Part shown: in pieces, positions 32,521 through 42,309 of the stretch
How positions within the stretch are numbered: position 1 is the first letter of the stretch
Layout of the letters: each line of letters opens with the position of its first letter
Source of the DNA: Thiorhodovibrio frisius
Lineage (GTDB): Bacteria; Pseudomonadota; Gammaproteobacteria; Chromatiales; Chromatiaceae
Direction: 5' to 3'
Length of the DNA stretch: 64,000 bases
Assembly (NCBI RefSeq): GCF_033954835.1
Contig: NZ_CP121471.1
Location: 4,644,501 to 4,708,500 of the forward strand
Position numbers and translations under genes: made by a program
The notes under the pieces: generated by a model
Told to the model about the DNA's origin: nothing
Database searches by the model: none
Seen by the model: only the letters and a program-made list of their open reading frames with translations

Positions 32521-33502
32521 GGGCTTCCGCTAATTGAGCGCCCCACAAGCCGCCAATAGCGGCGACCCCTTGAGCACCGTGCGCCCAGGCCGGCTCCAGA
32601 TCGGCCGGTCCCAGGCCGCCAAGTGCATAGACCGGCAGCCGTGCCGCGCGGGTGAGTTGCGCAAAGCCCTCCCAGCCAAGCGGGTGGCTGTGTGGATGGC
32701 TGCGGGTCTGTTGCACCGGCGACAGTAGCGCATAGTCGAGCCCCAGGCGCGCAGCCAGGCACAGATCGGCCTCAGTATGGCAGGACGCACCCAGCAGGCT
32801 GGGGGCCTGTGGTGGCCGCGCGGCCAACTGATGCAAGTGGGCGCTGCTCAGATGCCAGCCGTCCGCCGGCAACTTGGTCAGCTCCTCGGGTGCGCGGTTG
32901 AGAACTAGGGGCACGCCGGCCGCCGCGCAGATGGGCGCAACCGCACACGAAAGCGCAGCATATGCGGGCGCGGAGAGATCATGCGCGCGCAGTTGCACCG
33001 CACCGGCCCCGGCTGCGAGGGCGGCGCGCAGGCGAGTGAGATACCCCGGGAGTTGCGCACGTCCGCCGGCCTGGGTTGGATCGGGCGCGGCGGGCGGGGT
33101 AATCAGATAAAGCGCCGGCAGGCGCAGTGCCAGAATTGCCGGGCCATCGGCCGGGGGAAACAGGGCGGGATCGAGCGCCTGCGGAAATTCCCAGGCAAGC
33201 GGCTGACCTTCACATCCGCGCGGCTCGCCATCCCAGGCGGAGACCCGATAGAGGTCGAGCAAAATCCGCCGCTCGCGGTAGTCGTGCTCAATCTGAATCA
33301 GCGGACGAGAGGAGCGGGGGCGAATGCCAAGCTCCTCTTGGAGCTCACGCGAGAGGGCGTTGATGGCAGATTCGCCCGGCTCCAGCTTACCGCCGGGGAA
33401 TTCCCACCGCCCGCCCTGATGGACTTGCTCGGGCCGCCGCGCGATCAGCACCCGACCCTGGGCGTCGATCAGGGCACCGGCGACGACATGCAGCACACCC
33501 AC
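32504..33502 (-). CDS. Nudix hydrolase fused to a ThiE/TenI-like domain (MutT-type)
   Basis: A protein of about 332 residues. Residues 1-130 form a MutT-like Nudix domain with an intact Nudix box starting GGKLEPGESAINALSRELQE and continuing ELGI. Residues 135-330 are a TIM-barrel thiamine-phosphate-synthase-like domain (LYLITPP, AGAVQLRAHDLS, YALGGLGPADLE). This fusion is common in gammaproteobacteria, where the Nudix part is expected to sanitise 8-oxo-dGTP. In the second part the usual VQLR-x-K lysine is histidine, so true thiamine synthesis is doubtful. GTG at 33502 is chosen; TTG 33505 or GTG 33496 are possible. It follows argJ after about 14 bp. Confidence 0.87.
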   Translation of the reverse strand: MGVLHVVAGALIDAQGRVLIARRPEQVHQGGRWEFPGGKLEPGESAINALSRELQEELGIRPRSSRPLIQIEHDYRERRILLDLYRVSAWDGEPRGCEGQPLAWEFPQALDPALFPPADGPAILALRLPALYLITPPAAPDPTQAGGRAQLPGYLTRLRAALAAGAGAVQLRAHDLSAPAYAALSCAVAPICAAAGVPLVLNRAPEELTKLPADGWHLSSAHLHQLAARPPQAPSLLGASCHTEADLCLAARLGLDYALLSPVQQTRSHPHSHPLGWEGFAQLTRAARLPVYALGGLGPADLEPAWAHGAQGVAAIGGLWGAQLAEALSLTH

Positions 33503-33516
33503 CAACCCGCTGACGC

Positions 33517-34728
33517 CTAGCTGCGATATTCGGCGTTGATTCGCACATAGTCGTACGACAGATCGCAGGTCAGCATGGTCAGCTCGGCCTCGCCGCGACC
33601 AAGATGGACCTCGATCTTGAAGGCATCCTGCGCCATCACACGGGCGCCCTGCTCCTCTCGATACTCTGGGTCGCGCCCGCCACCGGCGACGATGCGCACG
33701 TCATCAAGCCAGATCCTTACCCGCTCGATGTCGAGCCCGGCAACCCCGGCGCGACCCACCGCCGCCAGGATGCGGCCCCAATTGGGATCACCAGCAAATA
33801 GCGCGGTTTTGACCAGGGGTGAATGGGCGATGGTCTCGGCCACCAGGCGCGCCTCTGCAGAGGTGGCCGCCTCGCGCACCGCGACGCGCACCAGCTTGGT
33901 CGCACCCTCGCCGTCGCGCACAATGTTGGTGGCCAGCTCCAGGCAAAGATCCGACAGCGCCTGCTGCCAGATCGCCAGAGCGTCTGGGTCCAGATCATCC
34001 AGGAGGGGGTTGCCCAAAGCGCCAGTCGCAGCCGCCACGCAGGCGTCATTGGTGGAGGTATCGCCGTCAATGCTGATGGCATTGAAGGAGCCAGCCACGG
34101 CAGCATTCAGGCTAGCGCGCAGTGGTCCTTCGGCAATGGCCAGGTCCGTGGCGACAAAAGCCAGCATGGTCGCCATGTTCGGGCAAATCATACCAGCGCC
34201 CTTGGCCATGCCAACCAAGGTTGCGCGACGCCCGTTCAGTTCAAACTGGCGCTGGACCAGCTTGGGTCGGGTGTCGGTGGTCATGATGGCACGCGCAGCA
34301 GCTTCCCAGGCATCCGCACGCAGCCCCTCAAACAGATGCGGCAATGCGGCGCCGATGCGTGCGACCGGCAGATCCTCACCGATCACTCCAGTAGAGAAGG
34401 GCAGCACTTGATTCGCCTCACAGCCTGCCTGGCCGGCGACCAGAGAGCAACTGGCAAGGGCGTCGGTAAGCCCACGCGCACCGGTGCCGGCATTGGCGTT
34501 GCCGGAATTAATGAGAAGATAGCGGGGAGAAGCTGCGCTCAGATGCTGGCGAGCCAAAGTCACAGGTGCGGCACAAAAGGCGTTCTGAGTAAAAACGGCC
34601 GCCGTTTGGGTGCCAAGAGCAAGTTCCATCAGCACCAGATCATCACGCTCACGATAGCGGATGCCAGCCGCGCCTGCGGCGACCCGCACGCCAGGGACGC
34701 TGAATTGGGTTGAGAGTTCAGCCCTCAT
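33517..34728 (-). CDS. argJ: Bifunctional ornithine acetyltransferase / N-acetylglutamate synthase
   Basis: A 403-residue ArgJ, which transfers acetyl from N-acetylornithine to glutamate in the cyclic arginine pathway. The self-cleavage region KGAGMICPNMATMLAFVATD is present, with the nucleophilic threonine in the ATML motif. Further conserved blocks are NSGNANAGTGARG, SIDGDTSTNDA and DPNWGRILAAVGRAG. Length is normal. The gene lies between secA (72 bp upstream) and the Nudix gene on the same strand, the usual gammaproteobacterial arrangement. No clear ribosome-binding site precedes the ATG. Confidence 0.95.
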   Translation of the reverse strand: MRAELSTQFSVPGVRVAAGAAGIRYRERDDLVLMELALGTQTAAVFTQNAFCAAPVTLARQHLSAASPRYLLINSGNANAGTGARGLTDALASCSLVAGQAGCEANQVLPFSTGVIGEDLPVARIGAALPHLFEGLRADAWEAAARAIMTTDTRPKLVQRQFELNGRRATLVGMAKGAGMICPNMATMLAFVATDLAIAEGPLRASLNAAVAGSFNAISIDGDTSTNDACVAAATGALGNPLLDDLDPDALAIWQQALSDLCLELATNIVRDGEGATKLVRVAVREAATSAEARLVAETIAHSPLVKTALFAGDPNWGRILAAVGRAGVAGLDIERVRIWLDDVRIVAGGGRDPEYREEQGARVMAQDAFKIEVHLGRGEAELTMLTCDLSYDYVRINAEYRS

Positions 34729-34799
34729 CGGCTATACCAATCGTAAACTGATTTTCGGTATCAGTGACAGCTGAGATTCGAACCAAAACGTGCGACCGT

Positions 34800-37643
34800 T
34801 CAGCCAATCTTGCCGTGGCATTGCTTATACTTTTTTCCCGAGCCACAGGGGCAGGGTTCGTTGCGACCGACTTTGCGCCCGGCGCGCACGAAAGGCTGGT
34901 GATCGCCGGCTGATTCTGGCGCACCACCTGTCGCCGAGCCGCCCTGGAGTTCGCCATCCTCAGGCGCGGCGTCCGCCCCCAAACCACCGAAGCTTTCGTG
35001 CTTGAACTCGAACGCCCGCTCCTGCTCGGATTGATGTTCTGCGAGACTGGCCAACTCGGGCGGCATCTGCACCTGCATGCGCGCGAGGGTGCGCACCACG
35101 TCCTGCTTGATGCTGTCGAGCAGCGCCGCGAACATTGCAAAGGCTTCGCGCTTGTACTCCTGCTTGGGATTCTTCTGCGCATAGCCGCGCAAGTGAATCC
35201 CCTGACGCAGGTAGTCCATCTGCGCGAGATGCTCCTTCCATTGGGTGTCCAGCGTTTGTAGCATGACTGCCTTTTCAACTTGGCGAATGCTATCTTCCCC
35301 AACCTGGTCTTTCTTGTCGCGATAGCGACTGGCAAGTTCATCATCAATGCGCTGACGCAGGCTCTCTTCGTGCAGCTCAGAGTCCTGGTCCAGCCAGTGC
35401 TGGATAGGCCAGTCGCCGCCGAACTCGTCGATCAGGGCCTGGGCCAGGCCCGGCACGTCCCATTGCTCTTCCAGGCTTTGTCTGGGGATGTGCTGATCAA
35501 TCAAATGGCCGAGCACATCCTGGCGCATCAACTCAATGGTGTCCGAGACCTCGGTTGCATCCATCAGTTCGCGCCGCTGCCGGTAAATGACCTTGCGCTG
35601 GTCGTTGGCAACGTCATCGTAGTCGAGTAGTTGCTTGCGGATATCGAAGTTGCGTCCCTCGACCTTGCGCTGGGCGTTTTCGATCGCCTTGGTGACCCAA
35701 GGGTGTTCGATGGCCTCGCCTTCCTGCATGCCAAGCTTCTGCATCATGTTCGCCACGCGGTCAGAGGCGAAAATGCGCATCAGATTGTCTTTCAGCGACA
35801 GATAAAAACGGCTTGAGCCCGGATCGCCCTGGCGGCCAGAGCGCCCGCGCAGCTGATTGTCAATGCGCCGGGACTCGTGCCGCTCAGTGCCGATCACATG
35901 CAAGCCTCCAGCCTCGATTACACGCTGGTGGCTGGCTTTCCACTGGGTTTTAATGCGCTCGCGTTCGGCGGCATCCTGGGCGTTTTCGAGTTCAGCCTCG
36001 AGATTACCGCCCAGCACAATGTCGGTGCCACGACCGGCCATGTTGGTGGCGATGGTCACCGCGCCCGGCTCGCCCGCACGCGCGACAATACCCGCCTCGC
36101 GCTCGTGCTGCTTGGCGTTCAGCACCTCGTGCGGGATCTTCTCGGCATTCAGCAGCTTGGAAACCAGCTCGGAGGTCTCGATGGACGCCGTGCCGACCAG
36201 CACCGGTTGACCCCGTTCGACGCAGTCCTTGATGTCCTCGATGATGGCTTTGTACTTCTCATCCTGACCCAGATAGACCAGATCGCCGTGATCAGCGCGG
36301 ATCATGGGCACATTGGTCGGGATCACTACCACTTCAAGCCCGTAGATCTGCTGGAACTCGTAGGCCTCAGTATCCGCCGTGCCGGTCATGCCGGCGAGCT
36401 TCGGGTAGAGCCGGAACAGGTTCTGGAAGGTGATGGAGGCGAGCGTCTGGTTCTCCTGTTGGATGTCCACCCGCTCCTTGGCCTCGACCGCCTGATGTAG
36501 CCCCTCGGACCAGCGCCGCCCCGGCATGGTGCGACCGGTAAACTCATCGACGATGATGATCTGGCCATCGCGAACAATGTAGTCGACGTTTTTCTGGAAC
36601 AGGGCACGGGCACGCAGGGCAGCGTATACATGGTGCATCAGCACGATGTTGGAGGCATCGTAGAGGCTTTGCCCCTCGCCGAGCAGCCCGAGCTCGGTGA
36701 GCATATCCTCGACCTTCTCGTGGCCGTCCTCGCTCAGATAGACCTGGCGGGCTTTCTCGTCGACCGAGTAATCGCCCGGACCGAAATCGGGTTGGCCTTC
36801 GTCATTGGTGATGGGCTCCTGGCGCGCGAGCTTGGGCACAATCTGATCGATCTGCACATAAAGCTCGCTGTTGCCCTCGGACGGACCCGAGATGATCAGA
36901 GGCGTACGCGCCTCATCGATCAGGATGGAATCAACCTCGTCGACAATGGCATAGAAAGGATCGCGCTGCACCCGCTGCTCGGGGGTGAAAGCCATGTTGT
37001 CACGCAGGTAGTCGAAGCCAAACTCGTTATTGGTGCCATAGGTGATATCGGCGTGATAGGTCTCGCGCCGGGTGACCGCACGCAGATGGCGATAGCCGCT
37101 GTCGTCGGTCGGTTCAAACTCGGGATCGTAAAGGTAGGAGGCAGAGTCCGGCCCCAGACCACCGGAAGAGTTCACCACCCCGACCGAGAGCCCAAGGAAG
37201 TGATAGACCTGCCCCATCCAGGCCGCGTCGCGCCGAGCGAGGTAGTCGTTGACCGTCACCACATGCACGCCCTTGCCGGGCAGAGCGTTAAGGTAGGCCG
37301 CCAGGGTGGCAACCAGGGTCTTGCCCTCACCCGTGCGCATCTCGGCGATTTTGCCAGAGTGCAGCACCATGCCGCCGACCATCTGCACGTCGAAGTGGCG
37401 CATGCCGAGCACCCGCTTGCCGGCCTCGCGCACCACGGCAAAGGTCTCGGCCAGAAGGTCGTCGAGCTTGGTACCCTGCTCCAGGCGCGCGCGAAATTCG
37501 GCAGTCTTGGCGCGCAATTCATCATCCGAAAGCAGTGCCAGTTCGGGCTCAAGCGCCGTGATCTGCTCGGTCGTTTTCAGCAGGCGTTTGACGAAACGAT
37601 CATTGCGGCTGCCAAACATTTTTTTGAAAACATTCATCCCCAT
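34800..37643 (-). CDS. secA: Protein translocase ATPase SecA
   Basis: A 947-residue SecA, the motor that drives preproteins through SecYEG. The nucleotide-binding motifs [17 protein letters not shown] and [15 protein letters not shown], the second-half [14 protein letters not shown] motif and the C-terminal zinc/SecB-binding tail ([17 protein letters not shown]) are all visible. ATG at 37643 has GAGAG six bases upstream; ATG at 37637 is the alternative. No SecM-like regulator was found upstream; instead there is an intrinsic terminator and an M23 peptidase gene. TATACT near 37678-37683 may be the -10 box of its own promoter. Confidence 0.97.
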   Translation of the reverse strand: MGMNVFKKMFGSRNDRFVKRLLKTTEQITALEPELALLSDDELRAKTAEFRARLEQGTKLDDLLAETFAVVREAGKRVLGMRHFDVQMVGGMVLHSGKIAEMRTGEGKTLVATLAAYLNALPGKGVHVVTVNDYLARRDAAWMGQVYHFLGLSVGVVNSSGGLGPDSASYLYDPEFEPTDDSGYRHLRAVTRRETYHADITYGTNNEFGFDYLRDNMAFTPEQRVQRDPFYAIVDEVDSILIDEARTPLIISGPSEGNSELYVQIDQIVPKLARQEPITNDEGQPDFGPGDYSVDEKARQVYLSEDGHEKVEDMLTELGLLGEGQSLYDASNIVLMHHVYAALRARALFQKNVDYIVRDGQIIIVDEFTGRTMPGRRWSEGLHQAVEAKERVDIQQENQTLASITFQNLFRLYPKLAGMTGTADTEAYEFQQIYGLEVVVIPTNVPMIRADHGDLVYLGQDEKYKAIIEDIKDCVERGQPVLVGTASIETSELVSKLLNAEKIPHEVLNAKQHEREAGIVARAGEPGAVTIATNMAGRGTDIVLGGNLEAELENAQDAAERERIKTQWKASHQRVIEAGGLHVIGTERHESRRIDNQLRGRSGRQGDPGSSRFYLSLKDNLMRIFASDRVANMMQKLGMQEGEAIEHPWVTKAIENAQRKVEGRNFDIRKQLLDYDDVANDQRKVIYRQRRELMDATEVSDTIELMRQDVLGHLIDQHIPRQSLEEQWDVPGLAQALIDEFGGDWPIQHWLDQDSELHEESLRQRIDDELASRYRDKKDQVGEDSIRQVEKAVMLQTLDTQWKEHLAQMDYLRQGIHLRGYAQKNPKQEYKREAFAMFAALLDSIKQDVVRTLARMQVQMPPELASLAEHQSEQERAFEFKHESFGGLGADAAPEDGELQGGSATGGAPESAGDHQPFVRAGRKVGRNEPCPCGSGKKYKQCHGKIG

Positions 37644-37779
37644 AGGTGGCTCTCAGCGGAAGCACAAAATTAGCGGCAGTATAGCGCCAAGGCCGCATCG
37701 GCGGCTATGCCCGGCGGCAGCAGAGTGTTAAGGATATCAGGCGAAAAGGTACGACCCATAAGCGCCAACAGAGCAACAA

Positions 37780-37798
37780 AACCCTGCCAGGCAGGGTT
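37780..37798 (-). terminator. Intrinsic terminator downstream of the M23 peptidase gene
   Basis: AACCCTGCC and GGCAGGGTT form a perfect palindrome around one central base, followed on the minus strand by TTGTTGCTC (TTTTGTT counting the stem end). It lies about 160 bp after the peptidase stop and 140 bp before secA, separating the two transcription units. Confidence 0.6.
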
Positions 37799-37956
37799 CA
37801 GCGCCGGTCAGAAGCAAAAACTCCCGAACACCCGGCTGTCTATGCTGTCTAAGGGAGACGGCCCACCCGGAGGATGCAGCCGTTTCAGGGCAACAGCACG
37901 GACAACCCGGCGCGGGAGAATCCGTTCCGATATAGAAGAGAGGCTGCGAGGATTGA

Positions 37957-38877
37957 CTACAGATGCGCGACGCGCATGGTGCCACGCGGATTGAGATAGG
38001 CCCTTGGATTGACCGGAGTGCCGTTCTTGCGAACCTCGAAATGCACGTGAGGACCGGTGGATCGGCCAGTTGAACCCAGAAGGGCGATTTCCTCACCCCG
38101 CCGCACCAGGTCACCTTCTTTGACCCGATTCTCCTGATTGTGGGCATACCAGGTTTCGAGACCATTGCCATGACGAATCTCGACAATATTCCCGTACCCA
38201 TGTTTGCGCCCGGCAAAGATCACCAGTCCATCGGCCATTGCTAGAATGGGAGTGCCGGTCTTTGCCGAGATGTCAATGCCGGTGTGCATGCTGCGCCGCC
38301 CGCTGATTGGGTGACGGCGATCGCCGAACTCCGAAGTCACGATCCCGCCCGAGCGCAGCGGCCAGCCCTCGGGCTTGGTATGTTTGATCAGGTCGCGCTC
38401 CATGATCAGCGTCTCAAGCAGGCCGAGTTTGCGCTTGCGATCATCAAGCGCGGAGAGCACCTTCGCCAAGTCCTGGGCGACTTCATCGATCCTGTTGGCC
38501 GAATCCCGGTAGTGCTCAGGACCACCAGAACCGGCGGGGTTCTCGAAGTCGAATTCATCGCTGTTAAGACCAGCCATTTTGACCAGTCGCTGCCCCAGGG
38601 CGTTGACCCTTAGCACTTCAGCCTGCATTTCTGCGACCCGCACAGCGATGGTGTCGATATGCGCTTGAATCTGTCGTCGTTTCTGCTCCAACTCGAGTTT
38701 GGCGGCTTCAAGATCGCGAGTGAGTGCGACTTGAGCGCTGTCGGAAGGGGCATCGCTGAGCCGGTATTTGCCGAGCCAATAGCCAAAGCCACCGGCGATC
38801 AAACCAACAATCATGATGCTTAGCAAAACAACGGAGCTGAAACCTTGCTCGGCGACGAAAGCCTGACGTCGATGCAT
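37957..38877 (-). CDS. M23 family metallopeptidase (LytM-type), membrane-anchored
   Basis: A 306-residue protein with an N-terminal transmembrane segment (about 12-35), a coiled coil (about 45-90) and a C-terminal M23 domain. The zinc ligands are visible in HTGIDISA (HxxxD) and HVHFEV (HxH); RRHPISGRRSMH and HGNGLETWYAH are also typical. The catalytic set looks complete, so it should cut peptidoglycan cross-links or peptides in the periplasm. ATG at 38877 with AGGAGT five bases upstream is preferred over the longer frame to 38925. The position before secA is conserved in related genomes (from memory). Confidence 0.9.
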   Translation of the reverse strand: MHRRQAFVAEQGFSSVVLLSIMIVGLIAGGFGYWLGKYRLSDAPSDSAQVALTRDLEAAKLELEQKRRQIQAHIDTIAVRVAEMQAEVLRVNALGQRLVKMAGLNSDEFDFENPAGSGGPEHYRDSANRIDEVAQDLAKVLSALDDRKRKLGLLETLIMERDLIKHTKPEGWPLRSGGIVTSEFGDRRHPISGRRSMHTGIDISAKTGTPILAMADGLVIFAGRKHGYGNIVEIRHGNGLETWYAHNQENRVKEGDLVRRGEEIALLGSTGRSTGPHVHFEVRKNGTPVNPRAYLNPRGTMRVAHL

Positions 38878-38925
38878 AAGTACTCCTGAAACGGGTTCGG
38901 TTGGGCGAATGTTGAAAAAGGACAC

Positions 38926-38958
38926 AAAAAAAGATTTGGCGAGTTCAAATAACTCACC
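38926..38958 (-). terminator. Terminator-like hairpin upstream of the M23 peptidase gene
   Basis: On the minus strand GGTGAGTT and AACTCGCC form an 8-bp stem (one G-U pair) around a 5-nt loop. AAATC and seven T follow. It ends 48 nt before the peptidase start codon. It could be a leader attenuator, or stop read-through from lpxC that has crossed the oppositely oriented DUF721 gene. Confidence 0.5.
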
Positions 38959-39044
38959 AGGGCAATCACAAGCAATTGAATTCAGCGGCGCGCGACACCA
39001 ACTGAGTTTGTTAGATCCCTGAATTTGGACTTAGGGGCGTTACT

Positions 39045-39641
39045 TTGTCATCAGCCCCCGGTTTTCATCGGTACCTGCAAAGCGGTGACCGCGCATTCAG
39101 CACGATGCTAAAAAAACTCCGTCCCACCAAGACCCTGGCTGGCCCCGAGCGGGCAACCGCACTGGCCGTTTTGCTGCGGGAACTCGATGAGCGCGACAAA
39201 CTGCTTCGCACCGTCAAGCCGCTGCTTCCAGACCACGTCCGCAGCCATTGTTCCCAAGCACAGATCGACGGCGACTGTCTGCGGCTTTTCGCCGACTCAC
39301 CCGTCTGGGCAGCAAAGCTGCGACTCTGCACTCAGGAGATTCTACGCGCCCTGAGAAAACGAGGACTCGCACTCAAACAATGCCAAATCCGCGTGTGCCC
39401 TCCGCTGGTCGCTGCCCCGGCCTCGCGCCACGGCATTGACAGCGACCACCCCCAGCACACGCATCTCTCTGCGGCAGCGGCATCCCATCTGAAACAGGCA
39501 GCCCTTGGTGTGCAGGATCCGTGCATTGCCGCCTGCTTCGAGCGAATCGCCCGACATCATCAATCCGACGCCAAGGCACCCGACACTAGACAACCCGATG
39601 TCAGGAAACCCAATACGGTCAAACCCGGCACGACAAGCTAG
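39045..39641 (+). CDS. DUF721 (DciA-like) protein
   Basis: A 198-residue protein. Residues 20-125 carry the DUF721 fold with LLPDHVRSHCSQAQIDGDCL and the hallmark SPVWAAKLRLCTQEILRAL. DciA-type members of this family load or assist the replicative helicase DnaB in bacteria lacking DnaC; that role here is inferred. The last 60 residues are low-complexity with Asn/Pro/Lys repeats (QPDVRKPNTVKPG). A TTG at 39045 with AGGGG upstream is the likely start; ATG at 39105 is the alternative. It is the only plus-strand gene between lpxC and the M23 peptidase. Confidence 0.78.
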   Translation: MSSAPGFHRYLQSGDRAFSTMLKKLRPTKTLAGPERATALAVLLRELDERDKLLRTVKPLLPDHVRSHCSQAQIDGDCLRLFADSPVWAAKLRLCTQEILRALRKRGLALKQCQIRVCPPLVAAPASRHGIDSDHPQHTHLSAAAASHLKQAALGVQDPCIAACFERIARHHQSDAKAPDTRQPDVRKPNTVKPGTTS

Positions 39642-39682
39642 CCGATTCAGCTCAGCCCGCTATTTAATCAGCAAGAGCAATT

Positions 39683-40594
39683 TCAAGCAACAGCAACAGG
39701 CTGTCCATAGCTGATTGGCGCCTTTTTGGGGTCCTCAAATGTGACTTCTTCCCAGGCTCCCTCGTTGGCGAGAAGCGCACGCAACAACTGATTGTTGAGG
39801 GCATGGCCGGACTTGTAGCCTTGGAACGCACCGATCAGAGAGTAACCAAGCAGGTAGAGGTCGCCAATCGCATCAAGAATTTTGTGTTTGACAAACTCGT
39901 TGTGGTACCTGAGCCCTTCTTCATTGAGAACCCGGTAATCATCAACCACGACAGCGTTGTCCATCGTACCGCCAAGCGCCAGATTCTGTTGGCGTAGCGC
40001 CTCAATGTCGCGCAGAAAACCGAAAGTGCGCGCACGACTGATCTCCTTGACAAAGGAGGTGGTTGAGAAATTGATGCTGGCCGACTGCTCGCGCGATGCG
40101 AAGGCCGGATGATCAAAGTCGATCGCGAAGGACACCTTGAAGCCGTCGAAGGGATCAAACTGGGCGAATTTATCGCCATCTTCGACCCGGATGCGGCGCT
40201 TGATGCGGATAAAACGCTTCGGGCGCGATTGCTCCTCGATGCCTGCGGATTGAATCAGAAACACGAAGGGTGCGGCACTACCATCCATGATGGGCACTTC
40301 TGGCGCGCTGACACGAACATAGGCATTGTCGATACCAAGACCAGCGAAAGCCGAGAGCAGGTGCTCAACGGTGGCGATGCGCACGCCATCCTGCACTAGA
40401 GTCGTGGACAGGAGGGTATCGCCCACATTGGCGGGGCTAGCCTTGATTTCGGCCGGCGACGGAAGATCATCGCGGCAGAATACAATTCCGGTATCGGGCG
40501 CCGCAGGCGACAGCGTGAGATACACTTTCTCGCCGGTATGCAATCCGACGCCAGTGGCGCGGATCACGTTTTTTAGAGTTCGCTGCCGGATCAT
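39683..40594 (-). CDS. lpxC: UDP-3-O-acyl-N-acetylglucosamine deacetylase
   Basis: A 303-residue LpxC, the first committed enzyme of lipid A synthesis and a zinc deacetylase. It shows [19 protein letters not shown], the zinc-ligand region [15 protein letters not shown], and [20 protein letters not shown] with further ligands. The frame is open to 40783, but ATG at 40594 with GGAGAG seven bases upstream gives the standard N-terminus and length. The gene is 464 bp after ftsZ and has its own promoter-like sequence and a long leader. Confidence 0.96.
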   Translation of the reverse strand: MIRQRTLKNVIRATGVGLHTGEKVYLTLSPAAPDTGIVFCRDDLPSPAEIKASPANVGDTLLSTTLVQDGVRIATVEHLLSAFAGLGIDNAYVRVSAPEVPIMDGSAAPFVFLIQSAGIEEQSRPKRFIRIKRRIRVEDGDKFAQFDPFDGFKVSFAIDFDHPAFASREQSASINFSTTSFVKEISRARTFGFLRDIEALRQQNLALGGTMDNAVVVDDYRVLNEEGLRYHNEFVKHKILDAIGDLYLLGYSLIGAFQGYKSGHALNNQLLRALLANEGAWEEVTFEDPKKAPISYGQPVAVA

Positions 40595-40690
40595 TGTAAG
40601 GCTCTCCGTTGGCTGCGACAGTCCCTGCGGCGTCGCCAGTTGATTGCTCCTGCTCGGATTGGCCCTGGATGGCCCTGATTGGCCTTGATT

Positions 40691-40734
40691 GCTCATGGCC
40701 CCGACCACCCCGGCAAAAGAAACGGCTGTTTCCC
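40691..40734 (-). repeat. Dispersed 44-nt leader element, copy C
   Basis: Read on the minus strand it starts GGGAAACAGC and ends GCCGGGGTGGTCGGGGCCAT plus GAGC. It matches copy A without gaps (34 of 44 positions by eye). It lies 96 nt before the lpxC start codon and inside the predicted lpxC 5' untranslated region. Confidence 0.6.
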
Positions 40735-40807
40735 GGAGGAGCGGACTGGCGCGTTGATGATTCCGCGCGCATGCAAGCCGCACCGGCCCTGTCTTAGTTT
40801 GATCGGC

Positions 40808-40836
40808 ATATTAGGGTTTTCCCGAAGGTTAATCAA
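40808..40836 (-). promoter_or_regulatory. Sigma70-type promoter of lpxC
   Basis: TTGATT (40831-40836), a 17-bp spacer and TAATAT (40808-40813) on the minus strand. The predicted start of transcription near 40801 gives a leader of about 200 nt. Confidence 0.75.
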
Positions 40837-41058
40837 GCGCTGTGAGCCCGCTTTTTGCGAAAAAGCCGTTTATCCCTGCTCGAACATCCAGGCGCGGCTC
40901 TGAATGCAGAAATCTTTAAGCTGCAAAAACAATTATTTAGCATCTAAACTTCCGCATCAAAACGTCAACCCATCAAAATTCGCGCTCCAAGTGGCGCGGC
41001 GCACCAGGCAACCAACCTGCACTGGCACATCGCCCACTTGTTTGCCCCTCCATTGCCG

Positions 41059-42228
41059 CTAATCCGCCTGCCGGCGCAGGAAGGCGGGAATGTCGAGATA
41101 GTCCAGATCAGCTGCGGAGGAGCCTCCCTCGCTGGCCGCTGCATTGGCCGCTGCGCGCTTGTTGCGGATGTAAGCTGGCTGATCCATATCGCGATAATCC
41201 GGCGCCGCAGCGCGCTCGGGCTCACTGGAGACCAAACGCATTTTTGGCTGTTCAGCCTTGGCCGCAGCACGCGCACCAAGCCCGGTCGCGACCACGGTCA
41301 CGCGCATTTCCTTGTCCATGCTGGTATCAATAACTGTGCCCACAACCACGGTGGCATCGTCATCGGCGAAATCCCGCACGGTGTCGCCGACCTCAGTGAA
41401 CTCACCAATGGTCAGGGAACTCCCGGCGGTAATGTTGACCAGAATGCCGCGCGCCCCGGACAGGTCAATGTCTTCGAGCAGTGGACTATTAATGGCAGCT
41501 TCGGCAGCCTCGCGCGCGCGCTCATCACCGCTCGCGGCGCCCGTGCCCATCATGGCCACACCCATTTCCGACATCACTGTCTTGACATCGGCGAAGTCGA
41601 CGTTGATCAGCCCGGGACGGGTGATCAACTCGGCGATACCCTGGGTGGCGTTTCGCAGCACGTCGTTGGCGGCGCTGAAGGCATCAAGCAAGCTCATGTC
41701 TTTGCCGAGTACGGCTAGGAGCTTCTCGTTCGGGATGGTAATCAGGGAGTCAACCGACTTGGCCAGTTCCTCAATGCCCGCGTCCGCCACCTTGCGCCTT
41801 TTGACACCCTCGAATGGGAAGGGCTTGGTCACCACGGCCACGGTCAGAATACCAAGCTCGCGCGCGATCTGCGCCACGATGGGCGCAGCGCCAGTGCCTG
41901 TACCACCGCCCATGCCGGCGGTGATGAACACCATATCGGCTCCTTCGAGTGCGTCCTTGACGCGTTCACGATCTTCCTCGGCAGCAGTGCGACCGACCTG
42001 CGGATCAGCACCAGCTCCTAGACCCTTGGTAATTTCGGTACCAAGTTGCAAAATGGTTTTCACATTGGAATTCTCGAGTGCCTGCGCATCGGTGTTGGCG
42101 CAGATAAACTCGACTCCTTCGATATCCGAAGCCACCATGTGATTCACAGCATTCCCGCCGCCGCCGCCAATGCCGATCACACGGATCACCGCGGTCTGGG
42201 TCTGAGCGTCTAACAATTCAAAAGTCAT
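41059..42228 (-). CDS. ftsZ: Cell division GTPase FtsZ
   Basis: A 389-residue tubulin homologue that forms the Z ring. The GTP-binding signature GGGTGTGAAP is intact, GGGGNAVNHM lies near the N-terminus, and NLDFADV-type NVDFADVKTVM is present. A variable linker leads to the conserved C-terminal peptide LDYLDIPAFLRRQAD, which binds FtsA/ZipA-type partners. ATG at 42228 has AGGAGA at proper spacing. An 81-bp gap separates it from ftsA. Confidence 0.98.
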   Translation of the reverse strand: MTFELLDAQTQTAVIRVIGIGGGGGNAVNHMVASDIEGVEFICANTDAQALENSNVKTILQLGTEITKGLGAGADPQVGRTAAEEDRERVKDALEGADMVFITAGMGGGTGTGAAPIVAQIARELGILTVAVVTKPFPFEGVKRRKVADAGIEELAKSVDSLITIPNEKLLAVLGKDMSLLDAFSAANDVLRNATQGIAELITRPGLINVDFADVKTVMSEMGVAMMGTGAASGDERAREAAEAAINSPLLEDIDLSGARGILVNITAGSSLTIGEFTEVGDTVRDFADDDATVVVGTVIDTSMDKEMRVTVVATGLGARAAAKAEQPKMRLVSSEPERAAAPDYRDMDQPAYIRNKRAAANAAASEGGSSAADLDYLDIPAFLRRQAD

Positions 42229-42309
42229 CGCAGTTCTCCTGATTTCTTGTCGTTAAATGAGGTATGGATCTTGTCTTGCCCTGAAGCGACCACCGCATAG
42301 CATTCCGTG

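Larger units (their letters stand above)
40595..41058 (-). other. ftsZ-lpxC intergenic region with long lpxC leader
   Basis: 464 bp. From the ftsZ side it holds a weak terminator-like hairpin (40981-40998, CGCGC/GCGCG, followed by AATTTT on the minus strand), an AT-rich stem GCTTTTT/AAAAAGC (40850-40866), a sigma70-type promoter (40808-40836), copy C of the 44-nt element, and short degenerate repeats of GGCCAATCA type at about 40640-40690. Confidence 0.6.

Noticed and set aside
34718-35347. 209-codon minus-strand open frame at the secA end
   Set aside because: Out-of-frame overlap with secA; arginine/serine-rich composition typical of a shadow frame.
36630-37673. 347-codon plus-strand open frame
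   Set aside because: Antisense shadow of secA.
37644-37956. SecM-like arrest peptide upstream of secA
   Set aside because: No secreted small open frame with an arrest-like end was found; the region holds an intrinsic terminator and a possible -10 box only.
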